Source: an uncultured Prevotellaceae bacterium (GTDB lineage: Bacteria; Bacteroidota; Bacteroidia; Bacteroidales; Bacteroidaceae). From it: a stretch of 64,000 nt of DNA. How positions within the stretch are numbered: position 1 is the first letter of the stretch; each line of letters opens with the position of its first letter. The DNA is taken from contig CAMJQA010000005.1 of the NCBI GenBank assembly GCA_946407895.1, positions 1 to 64,000 on the forward strand, given 5' to 3'. The translations under genes were made by a program, and so were the position numbers. This document shows positions 18,343 through 25,622 of this stretch, one piece after another. The notes below the pieces were generated by a model. The model worked only from the letters and a program-made list of their open reading frames with translations, had not been told where the DNA came from and ran no database searches.

Positions 18343-19461
18343 ATGCAAATTATTGAGACTAAAGGCAATCAAAATTTGATGAATAGAGAAAAAACACTAT
18401 TTCTCTGTTCCAAGATGACTCCGATAGGGTTATATGACTATGTGTTCAAATGGACAGACAGCCTTACGGAGAGGGATTGTATTGCCTGCTTCAATTCTAC
18501 CGAAATGGAATCGGAGGTATTGAAGGCTCTGCTCGTTGCAAAAGTTCCTACCATCTTGTTCGTCATGAACCGCTTCACTGACGTAAATAACATTCAGATA
18601 GAGCGGGCGCTAAAAGAAAACAGAATGCTCATCGTAATCTTGAGGCGCAACGAGCCAAGAGGAAGAGGAGCTACGCCCAGGCTGAGGAATGAATATGTGT
18701 TGTCACTTTGCCCGCATGTCGTTTGTGGTTATATCAACAAGAATGGCAGCGTGTTCCCCCTGCTGGCAGGACGAAGAAACGTTGTAAATCTAATTGACGA
18801 AAACGCATATTTGGTGGCAGCAGAACCATTTCCAAGTCATGAACGATGGACAGTGACACAGGACAAGATGCTGCTTCGGATGTTTTATAATGACATGGGA
18901 ATCCATGCCATCCATAAGCGGTTGCAAAGGACATACGCTGCTGTGCAGTCACGCATCCATTCCATTACGCAACCAGAAGAGTTATTGAAAGGACGAGAGT
19001 TTGAGGATTACGTGCTCAGCCTGTTTAACCTTCAGGAAAGTGATGAACTCATTCTGCAAGAATGGCAGGGCGACAAATCGTATGGAATGATTCAGCCAGA
19101 AAACAATAGCAATCCCGACTTCGTCTTCCGATACAGACAAGACGAATTTGCCGTAGAATGTAAGTGGCGAGGGAAACTAAGTCAAGATTGGGTTAACGAC
19201 TTGTTCCCGCCAAGAAGGATTGATAATTATAAGCATTTCTCCCAAATCCGGCATATGCCAGTAACCGTCATCCTTGGCGTAGGCGGAGAGCCATGCAACC
19301 CGGAATTTCTTTACAAAATTCCTTTAGAGGGAATCATTCCTATCACCTTAGGAAATCAATCAATAGTTGATTATCTATACCCTTTATCGTCGTTCGACAT
19401 TTCTACGTTCTTACAACAAAGTGAGAAGCACAAGGAGAGAGCCTATACACATAATGAATGA
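18343..19461 (+). CDS. SLOG/DprA-like, SANT/Myb-like and PD-(D/E)XK nuclease fusion
   Basis: I know no named family for this 372-residue protein, but three parts can be seen. Residues about 17-150 look like a DprA/SLOG Rossmann domain: CFNSTEMESEVLKALLVAKV, then VPTILFVMN, then RNEYVLSLCPHVV, which parallels the DprA RNRIIA segment. Residues about 168-208 form a SANT/Myb-like helix-turn-helix (ERWTVTQDKMLLRMF...VQSRIHSI). Residues about 217-345 look like an Mrr-type restriction fold with Glu219/Glu221, Asp259 in NPDF, and Glu272-Cys-Lys274. Codon use is AT-richer than that of the flanking genes. The next gene overlaps by 8 bp. A role in defence or DNA uptake is inferred only. The start could also be 18379. 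Confidence 0.6.
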   Translation: MQIIETKGNQNLMNREKTLFLCSKMTPIGLYDYVFKWTDSLTERDCIACFNSTEMESEVLKALLVAKVPTILFVMNRFTDVNNIQIERALKENRMLIVILRRNEPRGRGATPRLRNEYVLSLCPHVVCGYINKNGSVFPLLAGRRNVVNLIDENAYLVAAEPFPSHERWTVTQDKMLLRMFYNDMGIHAIHKRLQRTYAAVQSRIHSITQPEELLKGREFEDYVLSLFNLQESDELILQEWQGDKSYGMIQPENNSNPDFVFRYRQDEFAVECKWRGKLSQDWVNDLFPPRRIDNYKHFSQIRHMPVTVILGVGGEPCNPEFLYKIPLEGIIPITLGNQSIVDYLYPLSSFDISTFLQQSEKHKERAYTHNE

Positions 19462-19639
19462 GAAGCGCAAGCAATTTTCTAATGCCTATAAGGCATGGAG
19501 CACAGAAGACGACAAACTACTTGTCACTCTACATCATGAAAACAAAAGCATAAAAGAACTTATGACCATATTTAAGCGTAATGAGGGTGCCATATATTCA
19601 AGAATTCGGAAACTTACAAGCAAGGCCAATAGAGAATAA
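19454..19639 (+). CDS. Small SANT/Myb-like DNA-binding protein
   Basis: The track ORF begins at 19367 inside the previous gene. The start at 19454 overlaps the previous stop in ATGAATGA, a coupling arrangement, and gives 61 residues. Nearly the whole protein is one SANT/Myb-like three-helix unit: AWSTEDDKLLVTLHHE, KSIKELMTIFKRN, GAIYSRIRKL. It parallels the middle domain of its upstream partner (WTVTQDKMLL...AAVQSRIHSI). It may compete for or share a DNA site with that protein, acting as regulator, antitoxin-like partner or specificity factor. These roles are inferences. The tail is basic. Confidence 0.65.
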   Translation: MNEKRKQFSNAYKAWSTEDDKLLVTLHHENKSIKELMTIFKRNEGAIYSRIRKLTSKANRE

Positions 19640-19817
19640 TAGAATACTTTTATTCTCTATTATGCTGCCACGCCCATAAGCATCTTGCATGCTAATTATA
19701 CTTATATTACTTTGAGACCGTATTTAGGATGAACCTTTCAAGACTCTATATATACCTTCGATTTACCCAAGTATTAGCCCCTATTCATGTGCGATTGAAC
19801 TACATTTGATGCACGTC

Positions 19818-19844
19818 TGTTGTTCGTTCTTATATCGAACAACA
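19818..19844 (+). repeat. Inverted repeat TGTTGTTCG/CGAACAACA
   Basis: A 9-bp perfect inverted repeat with a 9-nt loop overlaps the first unit of the 22-bp array, so the left arm can pair with any of the array units. It could act as a cruciform, an operator or the edge of the array. Confidence 0.65.
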
Positions 19845-19898
19845 AACGGACAACAATCGAACAACAAACGGACAACAATCGAACAACAAACGGACAAC
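19835..19898 (+). repeat. 22-bp tandem array, three units
   Basis: The unit TCGAACAACAAACGGACAAC plus AA occurs at 19835, 19857 and 19879, the last copy ending in TA. Each unit is itself two related 11-mers (CGAACAACAAA and CGGACAACAAT), giving six 11-bp steps, close to one helical turn each. Confidence 0.85.
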
Positions 19899-20120
19899 TA
19901 TGGGGAGAAAGACGAAGGTAGAGCGGAGTTAATATGGAGCTAGTGTAGACAGAAATATGTGCAGAAACGGAGTATCATTGAAGTATAAACGACTGACATT
20001 TCGGAAACTGATAAAGACCACGAAGTTGTCAAGGTTTAGCTCGGCAGCCCGAAGGGAATAGTTAATCAGGCGAATGAAGTTCAGAAACTTAAAATCATTC
20101 CTTTTTGATAATCATTTTTT

Positions 20121-20151
20121 TTTGATAATTGCGGCAAAAGCATTATCTTTG
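20121..20151 (+). promoter_or_regulatory. Promoter of the PheC-like gene
   Basis: TTTG at 20121-20124 and TATCTTTG at 20144-20151 are 19 bp apart, a perfect consensus. Because it lies inside the track ORF starting at 20074, that start is excluded. Confidence 0.8.
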
Positions 20152-20211
20152 CAAGCAAAATGGCAAGAGATGTTATTGAAAACCCCTTTGAAACAGGATA
20201 AGGTGACAGGC

Positions 20212-21042
20212 ATGGCAAGAAGAGGTGTCTGCATGCTGGCCGCAGTGCTGACGCTGTGCTGTGCTGCGGTTACGGTTGCATGCGGGAGCAGTGATAATAA
20301 CACGGAGCAGCAAACGAAAGGCAGGGTTGCAGAGATTGCAGAACGGGGCACATTGCTCGTAGGCACTACCGGAGACTACCGCCCGCTCTCCTTCTGCGAA
20401 CCAGAGACGGGCGAGTATTGGGGCTTTGGCATAGAGGTTGCCAGGGAGATTGCCGGGGGACTGGGCGTTGAGGCGGAGTTCGTAAGGACGTCGTGGCCCA
20501 CGCTGACGGCCGACGTCATGGCCGTGCCACAGAGCTTCGACATGGCTATTGGGGGCATCACCATTACGGATGCCAGGTGCCAGGTCATGCTGATGAGCGA
20601 GGGTTATCTGGCCAACGGAAAGACCATTCTGTGCAGGGCCACGGAGAGCGAACGATACAAGCGGCTGGCGGACATCGACAAGCCTACGGTGCGCGTAATG
20701 GTGAATCCCGGCGGACTGAACGAGAAGTTCGCTAACGAGAACCTTACTCATGCAACGATTATTGTGCACCAGAAGAACGAGGAGATTCCCAGGCTCATCG
20801 CCGAGGGGGAAGCCGATGTGATGATTACGGAGATAACGGAGGCGCCCTACTATGTGCAAACGGACAAGAGGCTGGCGGCCCCGCTACTGGACAAGCCCTT
20901 CACTCGCGGGGAGATTGGCGTACTGATGCAAAAGGGGCAGGAGGACTTGCTGCAGGCGGTGAACAATACCATTCGCAGGATGAAAGCGGACGGCACCCTG
21001 CGCCGCCTGCATGAGAAGTACGGACTGGGGTATGCATATTGA
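20212..21042 (+). CDS. PheC-like cyclohexadienyl dehydratase / family 3 solute-binding lipoprotein
   Basis: With the start at 20212 (20170 is possible) the product has 276 residues and a lipoprotein signal ending VTVACG. The mature part has the type II periplasmic-binding fold and resembles Pseudomonas PheC more than amino-acid binding proteins: VGTTGDYRPLSF, RTSWPTLTADVM, VMVNPGGLNEKFANENL and MITEITEA, with PheC-like spacing. PheC converts prephenate to phenylpyruvate, or arogenate to phenylalanine, outside the cytoplasm. No ABC permease or ATPase lies nearby, which favours an enzyme or sensor over a transporter part. The catalytic role is unproven. It has its own promoter. Confidence 0.7.
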   Translation: MARRGVCMLAAVLTLCCAAVTVACGSSDNNTEQQTKGRVAEIAERGTLLVGTTGDYRPLSFCEPETGEYWGFGIEVAREIAGGLGVEAEFVRTSWPTLTADVMAVPQSFDMAIGGITITDARCQVMLMSEGYLANGKTILCRATESERYKRLADIDKPTVRVMVNPGGLNEKFANENLTHATIIVHQKNEEIPRLIAEGEADVMITEITEAPYYVQTDKRLAAPLLDKPFTRGEIGVLMQKGQEDLLQAVNNTIRRMKADGTLRRLHEKYGLGYAY

Positions 21043-21535
21043 AGGTTCAAGGTCAAGGTTTAAGGTTCTTGCTACCAAAGGGACGCAAGAAAACCGATGA
21101 CAAACCTGTAATGCTTTCTGCGTATTTTGACTATTGTCTCCCTCCTTCGCGCCTTGACAATTCAAGCGAGCTTGAATTGTTCTCGGTTTGTCGTCGGTTC
21201 TGCGATTTCTGCGTGACCTAAAAAATTATTTTCTACGCTTACTGCTTGCCCAGGTCTTTGAGCGTAGCGACCCTATTATTTTGTCACGCAGAAATCGCAG
21301 AAATACGCAGAAATTACCGCCCAAATATTCAATCACACCTTGAACATAGGCACAAGATGGTATGTGTCCATCAAAGCCAACTACGATATACTTTTCATAA
21401 AATACCCTTCCAGGTTCACTTATGCAGTCAAGCCATAATTCTTCTGCTATGCTATGCATATCGTCTTCATCTATTAAACTCTCTATATTACCACCTATTT
21501 TTTCTATAAAATGGTATTTCTTTATGGAACAACCC
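21043..21535 (+). other. Gene-free repeat-bearing stretch
   Basis: This roughly 490-bp gap holds a GGTTCAAGG tract (21043-21066), a TTGCTACCAAAGGGACGCAA word shared with 48951, a GACAATTCAAGC-type hairpin near 21157-21182, and a 20-bp inverted repeat (21198-21302). A minus-strand ORF of 77 codons (21226-21459) continues open upstream of its only ATG and may be a gene relic. No credible intact gene was found. Confidence 0.55.
21198..21302. repeat. 20-bp perfect inverted repeat with 65-bp interior
   Basis: TTCTGCGATTTCTGCGTGAC at 21198-21217 is the exact reverse complement of 21283-21302. Inside it a second pair, CTACGCT and AGCGTAG (21233-21275), could extend the fold. Further CGCAGAAAT words follow on the right side. 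Confidence 0.85.
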
Positions 21536-21566
21536 TGTGAAAAGCGATTTTTTTTTTGTATATTTG
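21536..21566 (+). promoter_or_regulatory. Promoter of the GH20/GH67-like gene
   Basis: TATATTTG at 21559-21566 fits the -7 consensus, and TGTG at 21536-21539 stands 19 bp upstream in place of TTTG. The start codon follows at 21632. Confidence 0.55.
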
Positions 21567-21631
21567 CACCCGTTTACTTATCAATAGCCAATAAATCTGC
21601 CTTTGAAACTCCCAATTAAAAAAAATATGAT

Positions 21632-23626
21632 ATGAAGAAGCACATTTTCCTGGGTATGGCACTACTGTTACTCTGTGCCTGCACCACTAATTCATCGTTC
21701 CGCGGCGACCCTGCTCTTGCCTATGCTGAACAGGAAGCAGCCCTGTGGACGGCCGAGCTGCAAAAGATTACCCCGCTGCAGGGTAAGCCATTGAAGGTAA
21801 GATTCCGGCAGGAGGCTGACATGGACAGCCTGGGCCAGTTTGGCTACCGGTTCGACAAAGATCACCGGCTCACGCTGCGTGCGTCGGATGCTGTGGGCGC
21901 TCTGCACGCCCTATACACCTTCTGCGAGGTGCTGGGCACCACGTTCGACATCACCGGCCCCATCATGCCCGCCAGTGTGGACTGGGCCAAGGTGGAGGAG
22001 ACTGACAGCCTGGTTACGCCCCACATCAGATGGCGGGGCATACGGCAGCACGTGAACTTCAGCATGGACATCTCCTCCTATTCGATACCCGAGGCGCGCG
22101 AGTATCTGCAGAACCTGGTGCGCATGCGCTTCAATAAGCTCACCATCCACAGCTACCCCTACCAGTGGTATGCCGAGGACGTTACGGGCGAGATGCACTA
22201 TGCCGGCAGCTTCTTCTACGGCCAGACGCACTGGTGCAACAGGTGGGACCTCCTGCACGAACTGTGCCTGGGAAGGAACGACTCGGTCTTCTGCATCCCC
22301 GGAGCGGAAGAGGTCTTCAGCGACAAGGCAAAGCGGAGCGAGGTAGCCATGAACTGGATGCGCCAGCTGATAAAGACGGCCAAGGAGCTGGGACTGAGGG
22401 TGCAGTTCAGCTGCGAGAACCGACACTTTACCGTGGAGCAGACGAAGAAGCTGGCCTATCTGCTCACCGACAACTATGCCATCGACGACCTGGAGTTCAT
22501 TACAGAGGAAATGGGCGGATGGAACGACGACATGCCCTATGCCACACAGCAGATAGATACCGCCGCGGCTACCATCAGGGCACTGGAAGCCGACCCCGCA
22601 TTCCGGGGGCGCGTGAAGGAACTGAAGCTGGGCATATACTGCGTACTGCACCACCGCATAGGCGACCTCTTCCAGCATGCCAGGCAGGTGCTGCCCAATC
22701 ATTACATCACGGTGCTCTCGCAGTATGCCAGCCGGGGCGTGGCTGCGGCCTATCCGGCCTTCATAACCAATGCCGAGGACCTGAAATGGACGGAACTGTA
22801 CTCGTGGGTGGAGTTCGACGGACAGATGTATATACAGCAGAACCACGTGGAGGGCATTGACGACCTGATAAAACAGATGGACCAGACAGCACCCGGCGTA
22901 CAGCATCGCAGCCTGCTGTTCAACCACTGGCGCACGGCAGAGAACCGCACCTCGTTCCGCTATGCTGCGGAAGCTACAATCATGCGCGACCGCCGGCAGG
23001 ACGACTTCTACCGCGAATATGCACGGCGCCTGGGTATAGAGGACACGAAGGCCTTCCTGGAGATGCAGCACGCCATGCAGGAACTGCATGCCTTCGACGT
23101 GGACCATCATGGCAACATAGGCTTTGCGGCCATCGACTTCTGGCAGCGCGAAAGCCAGCATACCGGCTATAACCCGGAAGACGTGAAGTGGTCGGCCGAG
23201 AAATTCCTGGAGGTGGGCGAGATGCTGACCGCACTCTACGACAATGCAAAGACCGAGGCGGCGAAGGAATACCTGGCCCTCCTGGGCAACCGCGTACTGT
23301 GCTCCAAGCTCTACCTGGATTGCATACTGCAGGGTATAGCCCTGCGCGATGTGCCGCACAAGGAAGACGGCTCCGTGCCGGCTGCCAACCAGAAGCAGGC
23401 CAGGGATATATGTGAGAAATGCATTGCCGGATACGAGCGGATGCTGCGGATCATGGCTCAGCAGATGCCCGACCGCGGATGCCTGGGAACAATAGTAAGT
23501 ATATGGAACGGACCTGTACTGGGAATGATGACGCTGAATCACAAACTGACCGGCGCCGACCTGGATGCCCCGCTCAGGAACGAAGTGTCGCTGGATGCTC
23601 CTCCATTGCCTACGTTTGCAAAATAA
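21632..23626 (+). CDS. Lipoprotein with GH20/GH67-like architecture, probable glycosidase
   Basis: The 664-residue product carries a lipoprotein signal (MKKHIFLGMALLLLCAC). Residues about 30-120 resemble the alpha/beta domain that precedes the barrel in GH20 and GH67 enzymes (YRFDKDHRLTLRASDAVGAL). A TIM-barrel-like part follows from RWRGIRQHVNFSMD (about 140 on), with FNKLTIHSYPYQWY and LEFITEEMGGWNDD. The C-terminal half is helical. Catalytic acids cannot be assigned, so the exact family and substrate (glucuronide or hexosaminide) are open. It appears monocistronic, with its own promoter and a terminator. Confidence 0.55.
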   Translation: MKKHIFLGMALLLLCACTTNSSFRGDPALAYAEQEAALWTAELQKITPLQGKPLKVRFRQEADMDSLGQFGYRFDKDHRLTLRASDAVGALHALYTFCEVLGTTFDITGPIMPASVDWAKVEETDSLVTPHIRWRGIRQHVNFSMDISSYSIPEAREYLQNLVRMRFNKLTIHSYPYQWYAEDVTGEMHYAGSFFYGQTHWCNRWDLLHELCLGRNDSVFCIPGAEEVFSDKAKRSEVAMNWMRQLIKTAKELGLRVQFSCENRHFTVEQTKKLAYLLTDNYAIDDLEFITEEMGGWNDDMPYATQQIDTAAATIRALEADPAFRGRVKELKLGIYCVLHHRIGDLFQHARQVLPNHYITVLSQYASRGVAAAYPAFITNAEDLKWTELYSWVEFDGQMYIQQNHVEGIDDLIKQMDQTAPGVQHRSLLFNHWRTAENRTSFRYAAEATIMRDRRQDDFYREYARRLGIEDTKAFLEMQHAMQELHAFDVDHHGNIGFAAIDFWQRESQHTGYNPEDVKWSAEKFLEVGEMLTALYDNAKTEAAKEYLALLGNRVLCSKLYLDCILQGIALRDVPHKEDGSVPAANQKQARDICEKCIAGYERMLRIMAQQMPDRGCLGTIVSIWNGPVLGMMTLNHKLTGADLDAPLRNEVSLDAPPLPTFAK

Positions 23627-23644
23627 CCTCCCAAAAAGAAAATG

Positions 23645-23684
23645 AATCGGTCATTGGCGCGTAACTGCCTGATGACCGATTTTA
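23645..23684 (+). terminator. Bidirectional terminator hairpin
   Basis: AATCGGTCAT at 23645-23654 pairs perfectly with ATGACCGATT at 23672-23681, followed by TTT. It lies between convergent genes and overlaps the last codons of neither. Confidence 0.75.
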
Positions 23685-23685
23685 G

Positions 23686-24936
23686 TTAGTGCCTGCGCCA
23701 GCTCCATAGGGTGGGGCAGACACGTAGATAGAGGCCAAAGGAGAAGTTCAATTCCTGATGGGACGGCTGTGTGGCACTGCGGCCTGTCCAGCACTGGAAG
23801 GCCTCCACCTCGGCACCCAGCACGTAGTGGCGGGCAAAGGTATAGTGATAGTCGGCCCGCGCATAGGCTGTGCTCAGCCCCAGGTGGCTCTCTCCGTCGC
23901 GTATGCTCAAGGTGCTGAAGAAGGGATTTCCGTAGAGGCTGACGAAGTGGCGCGGGGCACGGAAGAATCCGCCCTGCAGGCAGAGGCCGTCCCAGAGGGA
24001 GAGGCCAGCCAGGGCATGGAAGGCCGCACCCGTATCGAAGGGCCAGAGCTGTCCGCTCTGCTGCCAAGTGCCCAGCACGTTGGCCTCGGCATGGAACTGG
24101 CGAAGCACGCGGCGTCCGACGTGCCAGCGCAGGCCGGCTCCCAGCGAGGCATTGCAGAGTGTCTGCACGCCCAGGGCTGTCGTGTCCTGTTCGCCACCGC
24201 GGTGCTGGATAACGAGGTTCAGGGGCAGATACCACTCCACCGGAGCATTCAGCCGGCCGGGCATTACCTGCCAGCTGGCACCCACGGTGAAGGCTTCCTG
24301 ATGGCTGTCCTCCTCGAAGATATAGCTCTGCCAGTTGAGCCACGTATCGGCATGCAGGCGACGACGGTCCCAGAGGAGCTGGAAACCCATCTCGGGATCC
24401 TCGGAGAGGTTAAGCTCTTGGTTGAAGAGCGGTTGCGCAAGACGGTGATTCTGAGCGCCATATATATTGCCAAGTACAAGGGTCAGATGGCGAAACTCGG
24501 CCTGGGCACGGAACCAGGGCAAGAGGTGTGCACCATGCTGATATTGCTGGCCCTTCCAGCGGGCAATGTCGTGGTAGGCATAGCAGGGGTACTTGTTGGC
24601 ACCATTATAGACGAGGGCATGAAGGCCAAGCTCCAAGTTGATCTGCCGCAGGGGGGTATAGGCCACATGGGGGCGCACCCACAGGCCGGGCAGGGAATAG
24701 CCCTTGGTGAGCTGGCTGCTGTATTCGTTGTCGCGAAAGAAGCTTATATTGTCAAGCCCAATGCGCAGGGTGTGTACCTGGCTGCTGTCTATGCGGTAGT
24801 CGCTGGTGGCCAGGCGGTTCCACATCTGGGCATGAAGAGCGAACGGTAAAAGACAAAGGGCTATGAAAAGCCTCAGCCTCAGCCCCACACCGGAGGCCGG
24901 GGGCAGTTGAATGAGAAGAATATTAGCTTTTGCCAT
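23686..24936 (-). CDS. Outer-membrane beta-barrel protein
   Basis: The track start at 24990 would overlap dedA; the start at 24936 lies 19 bp after the dedA stop and gives a signal peptide ending ALHAQ. The 416-residue mature region alternates polar and hydrophobic residues in many short amphipathic strands rich in Tyr, Trp and His, and ends in an Arg/His tail. It is best read as an outer-membrane barrel, perhaps a porin or a Wzi-like surface protein. I do not recognise a specific family. As the last gene of a minus-strand run with dedA and a GT2 gene, it may serve envelope assembly. Confidence 0.6.
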   Translation of the reverse strand: MAKANILLIQLPPASGVGLRLRLFIALCLLPFALHAQMWNRLATSDYRIDSSQVHTLRIGLDNISFFRDNEYSSQLTKGYSLPGLWVRPHVAYTPLRQINLELGLHALVYNGANKYPCYAYHDIARWKGQQYQHGAHLLPWFRAQAEFRHLTLVLGNIYGAQNHRLAQPLFNQELNLSEDPEMGFQLLWDRRRLHADTWLNWQSYIFEEDSHQEAFTVGASWQVMPGRLNAPVEWYLPLNLVIQHRGGEQDTTALGVQTLCNASLGAGLRWHVGRRVLRQFHAEANVLGTWQQSGQLWPFDTGAAFHALAGLSLWDGLCLQGGFFRAPRHFVSLYGNPFFSTLSIRDGESHLGLSTAYARADYHYTFARHYVLGAEVEAFQCWTGRSATQPSHQELNFSFGLYLRVCPTLWSWRRH

Positions 24937-24955
24937 AATAACTCTTGAACCCTGC

Positions 24956-25576
24956 CTATTTCCGTCCCTTGTATATGAGGTATAGTACAACGGCTATGCC
25001 CAGCGTGAGCATGGCAATCTTCAGTTCGCCGCTGTACTCGGCCATCTTCTCCTCGAGCTGGCCGCTGAAGTGGCGGCCTATGTACCAGCCCATGCCAGCC
25101 AGAATGGTGTTCCAAAGGCCGGCACCAAGAGCTGTGTAGAGCAGGAAACGGCCCAGGGGCATGCGCGACAGGCCAGCGGGAATGCTGATGAGCTGGCGCA
25201 CAGCGGGCATCAGGCGGCCGAAGAAGGTGCCTGCTGCTCCGTGTGAGGCAAAGTACTGCTCGGCCTGCTGCACCTTCCGCTCGTCGATAAGGCAGATGTG
25301 CCCCAGGCGGCTGTTGGCAAACCGATAGACGAGTGGACGGCCCAGGTAGAGGGCCAGCCAGTAGTTGATGAGTGCACCCAGGCAGGCACCCAGCGTGGCA
25401 CAGAGGATGATGAGCAGGATGTTCTGCTCGCCGGTAGTGGCAGCCATATAGGCGGCCGGCGGTACGACCACTTCGCTGGGGAAGGGGATAAAACTGCTCT
25501 CGATGGTCATCAGCAGGGTGATGACCCAGTAGTTGAGGTGCTCGAGGCACCAGGCTATGAAGGGAATGCTTTGCAT
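24956..25576 (-). CDS. DedA-family inner-membrane protein
   Basis: The track ORF opens at 25810, inside the next gene. The start at 25576 gives 206 residues, the usual DedA length. The family pattern is clear: an early hydrophobic segment with FIPFPSEVVVPPAAYMA, the re-entrant region, then FFGRLMPAVRQLISIPAGLSRM and a final membrane segment. DedA proteins are flippases for phosphatidylethanolamine or undecaprenyl phosphate in several bacteria. Directly before the ATG is an AAGGTTCAAAAGGTTCAA tract. It follows the GT2 gene after 46 bp. Confidence 0.9.
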   Translation of the reverse strand: MQSIPFIAWCLEHLNYWVITLLMTIESSFIPFPSEVVVPPAAYMAATTGEQNILLIILCATLGACLGALINYWLALYLGRPLVYRFANSRLGHICLIDERKVQQAEQYFASHGAAGTFFGRLMPAVRQLISIPAGLSRMPLGRFLLYTALGAGLWNTILAGMGWYIGRHFSGQLEEKMAEYSGELKIAMLTLGIAVVLYLIYKGRK

Positions 25577-25578
25577 AA

Positions 25579-25602
25579 AAGGTTCAAAAGGTTCAATATC
25601 TG
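25579..25602 (-). repeat. GAACCTTTT tract before dedA
   Basis: On the minus strand the sequence reads TTGAACCTTTTGAACCTTTT directly in front of the dedA start codon. It is two and a half copies of the 9-bp unit expanded at 49022. Confidence 0.65.
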
Positions 25603-25622
25603 TTTTCCTCAGGGGGACGGTT

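Larger units (their letters stand above)
19640..20120 (+). other. Gene-free AT-rich stretch with tandem array
   Basis: About 480 bp without a credible ORF lie between the SANT-like gene and the next promoter. The stretch holds an inverted repeat at 19818-19844 and the tandem array at 19835-19898. The remainder shows no recognisable RNA, tRNA or gene relic. Its composition matches the preceding two genes and not the GC-rich neighbours. Confidence 0.6.

Noticed and set aside
19835-19898. CRISPR array
   Set aside because: Three contiguous 22-bp units without spacers.
20074-20211. Upstream start of the PheC-like gene as listed in the ORF track
   Set aside because: A consensus promoter lies inside this stretch at 20121-20151, so the codons before it cannot be in the mRNA.
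21911-23542. 543-codon minus-strand ORF antisense to the GH20/GH67-like gene
   Set aside because: Shadow of the forward gene, which has a promoter and a signal peptide.
23758-24849. 363-codon plus-strand ORF within the outer-membrane barrel gene
   Set aside because: The minus-strand gene has a signal peptide, a fitting position and a terminator; the plus ORF has none.
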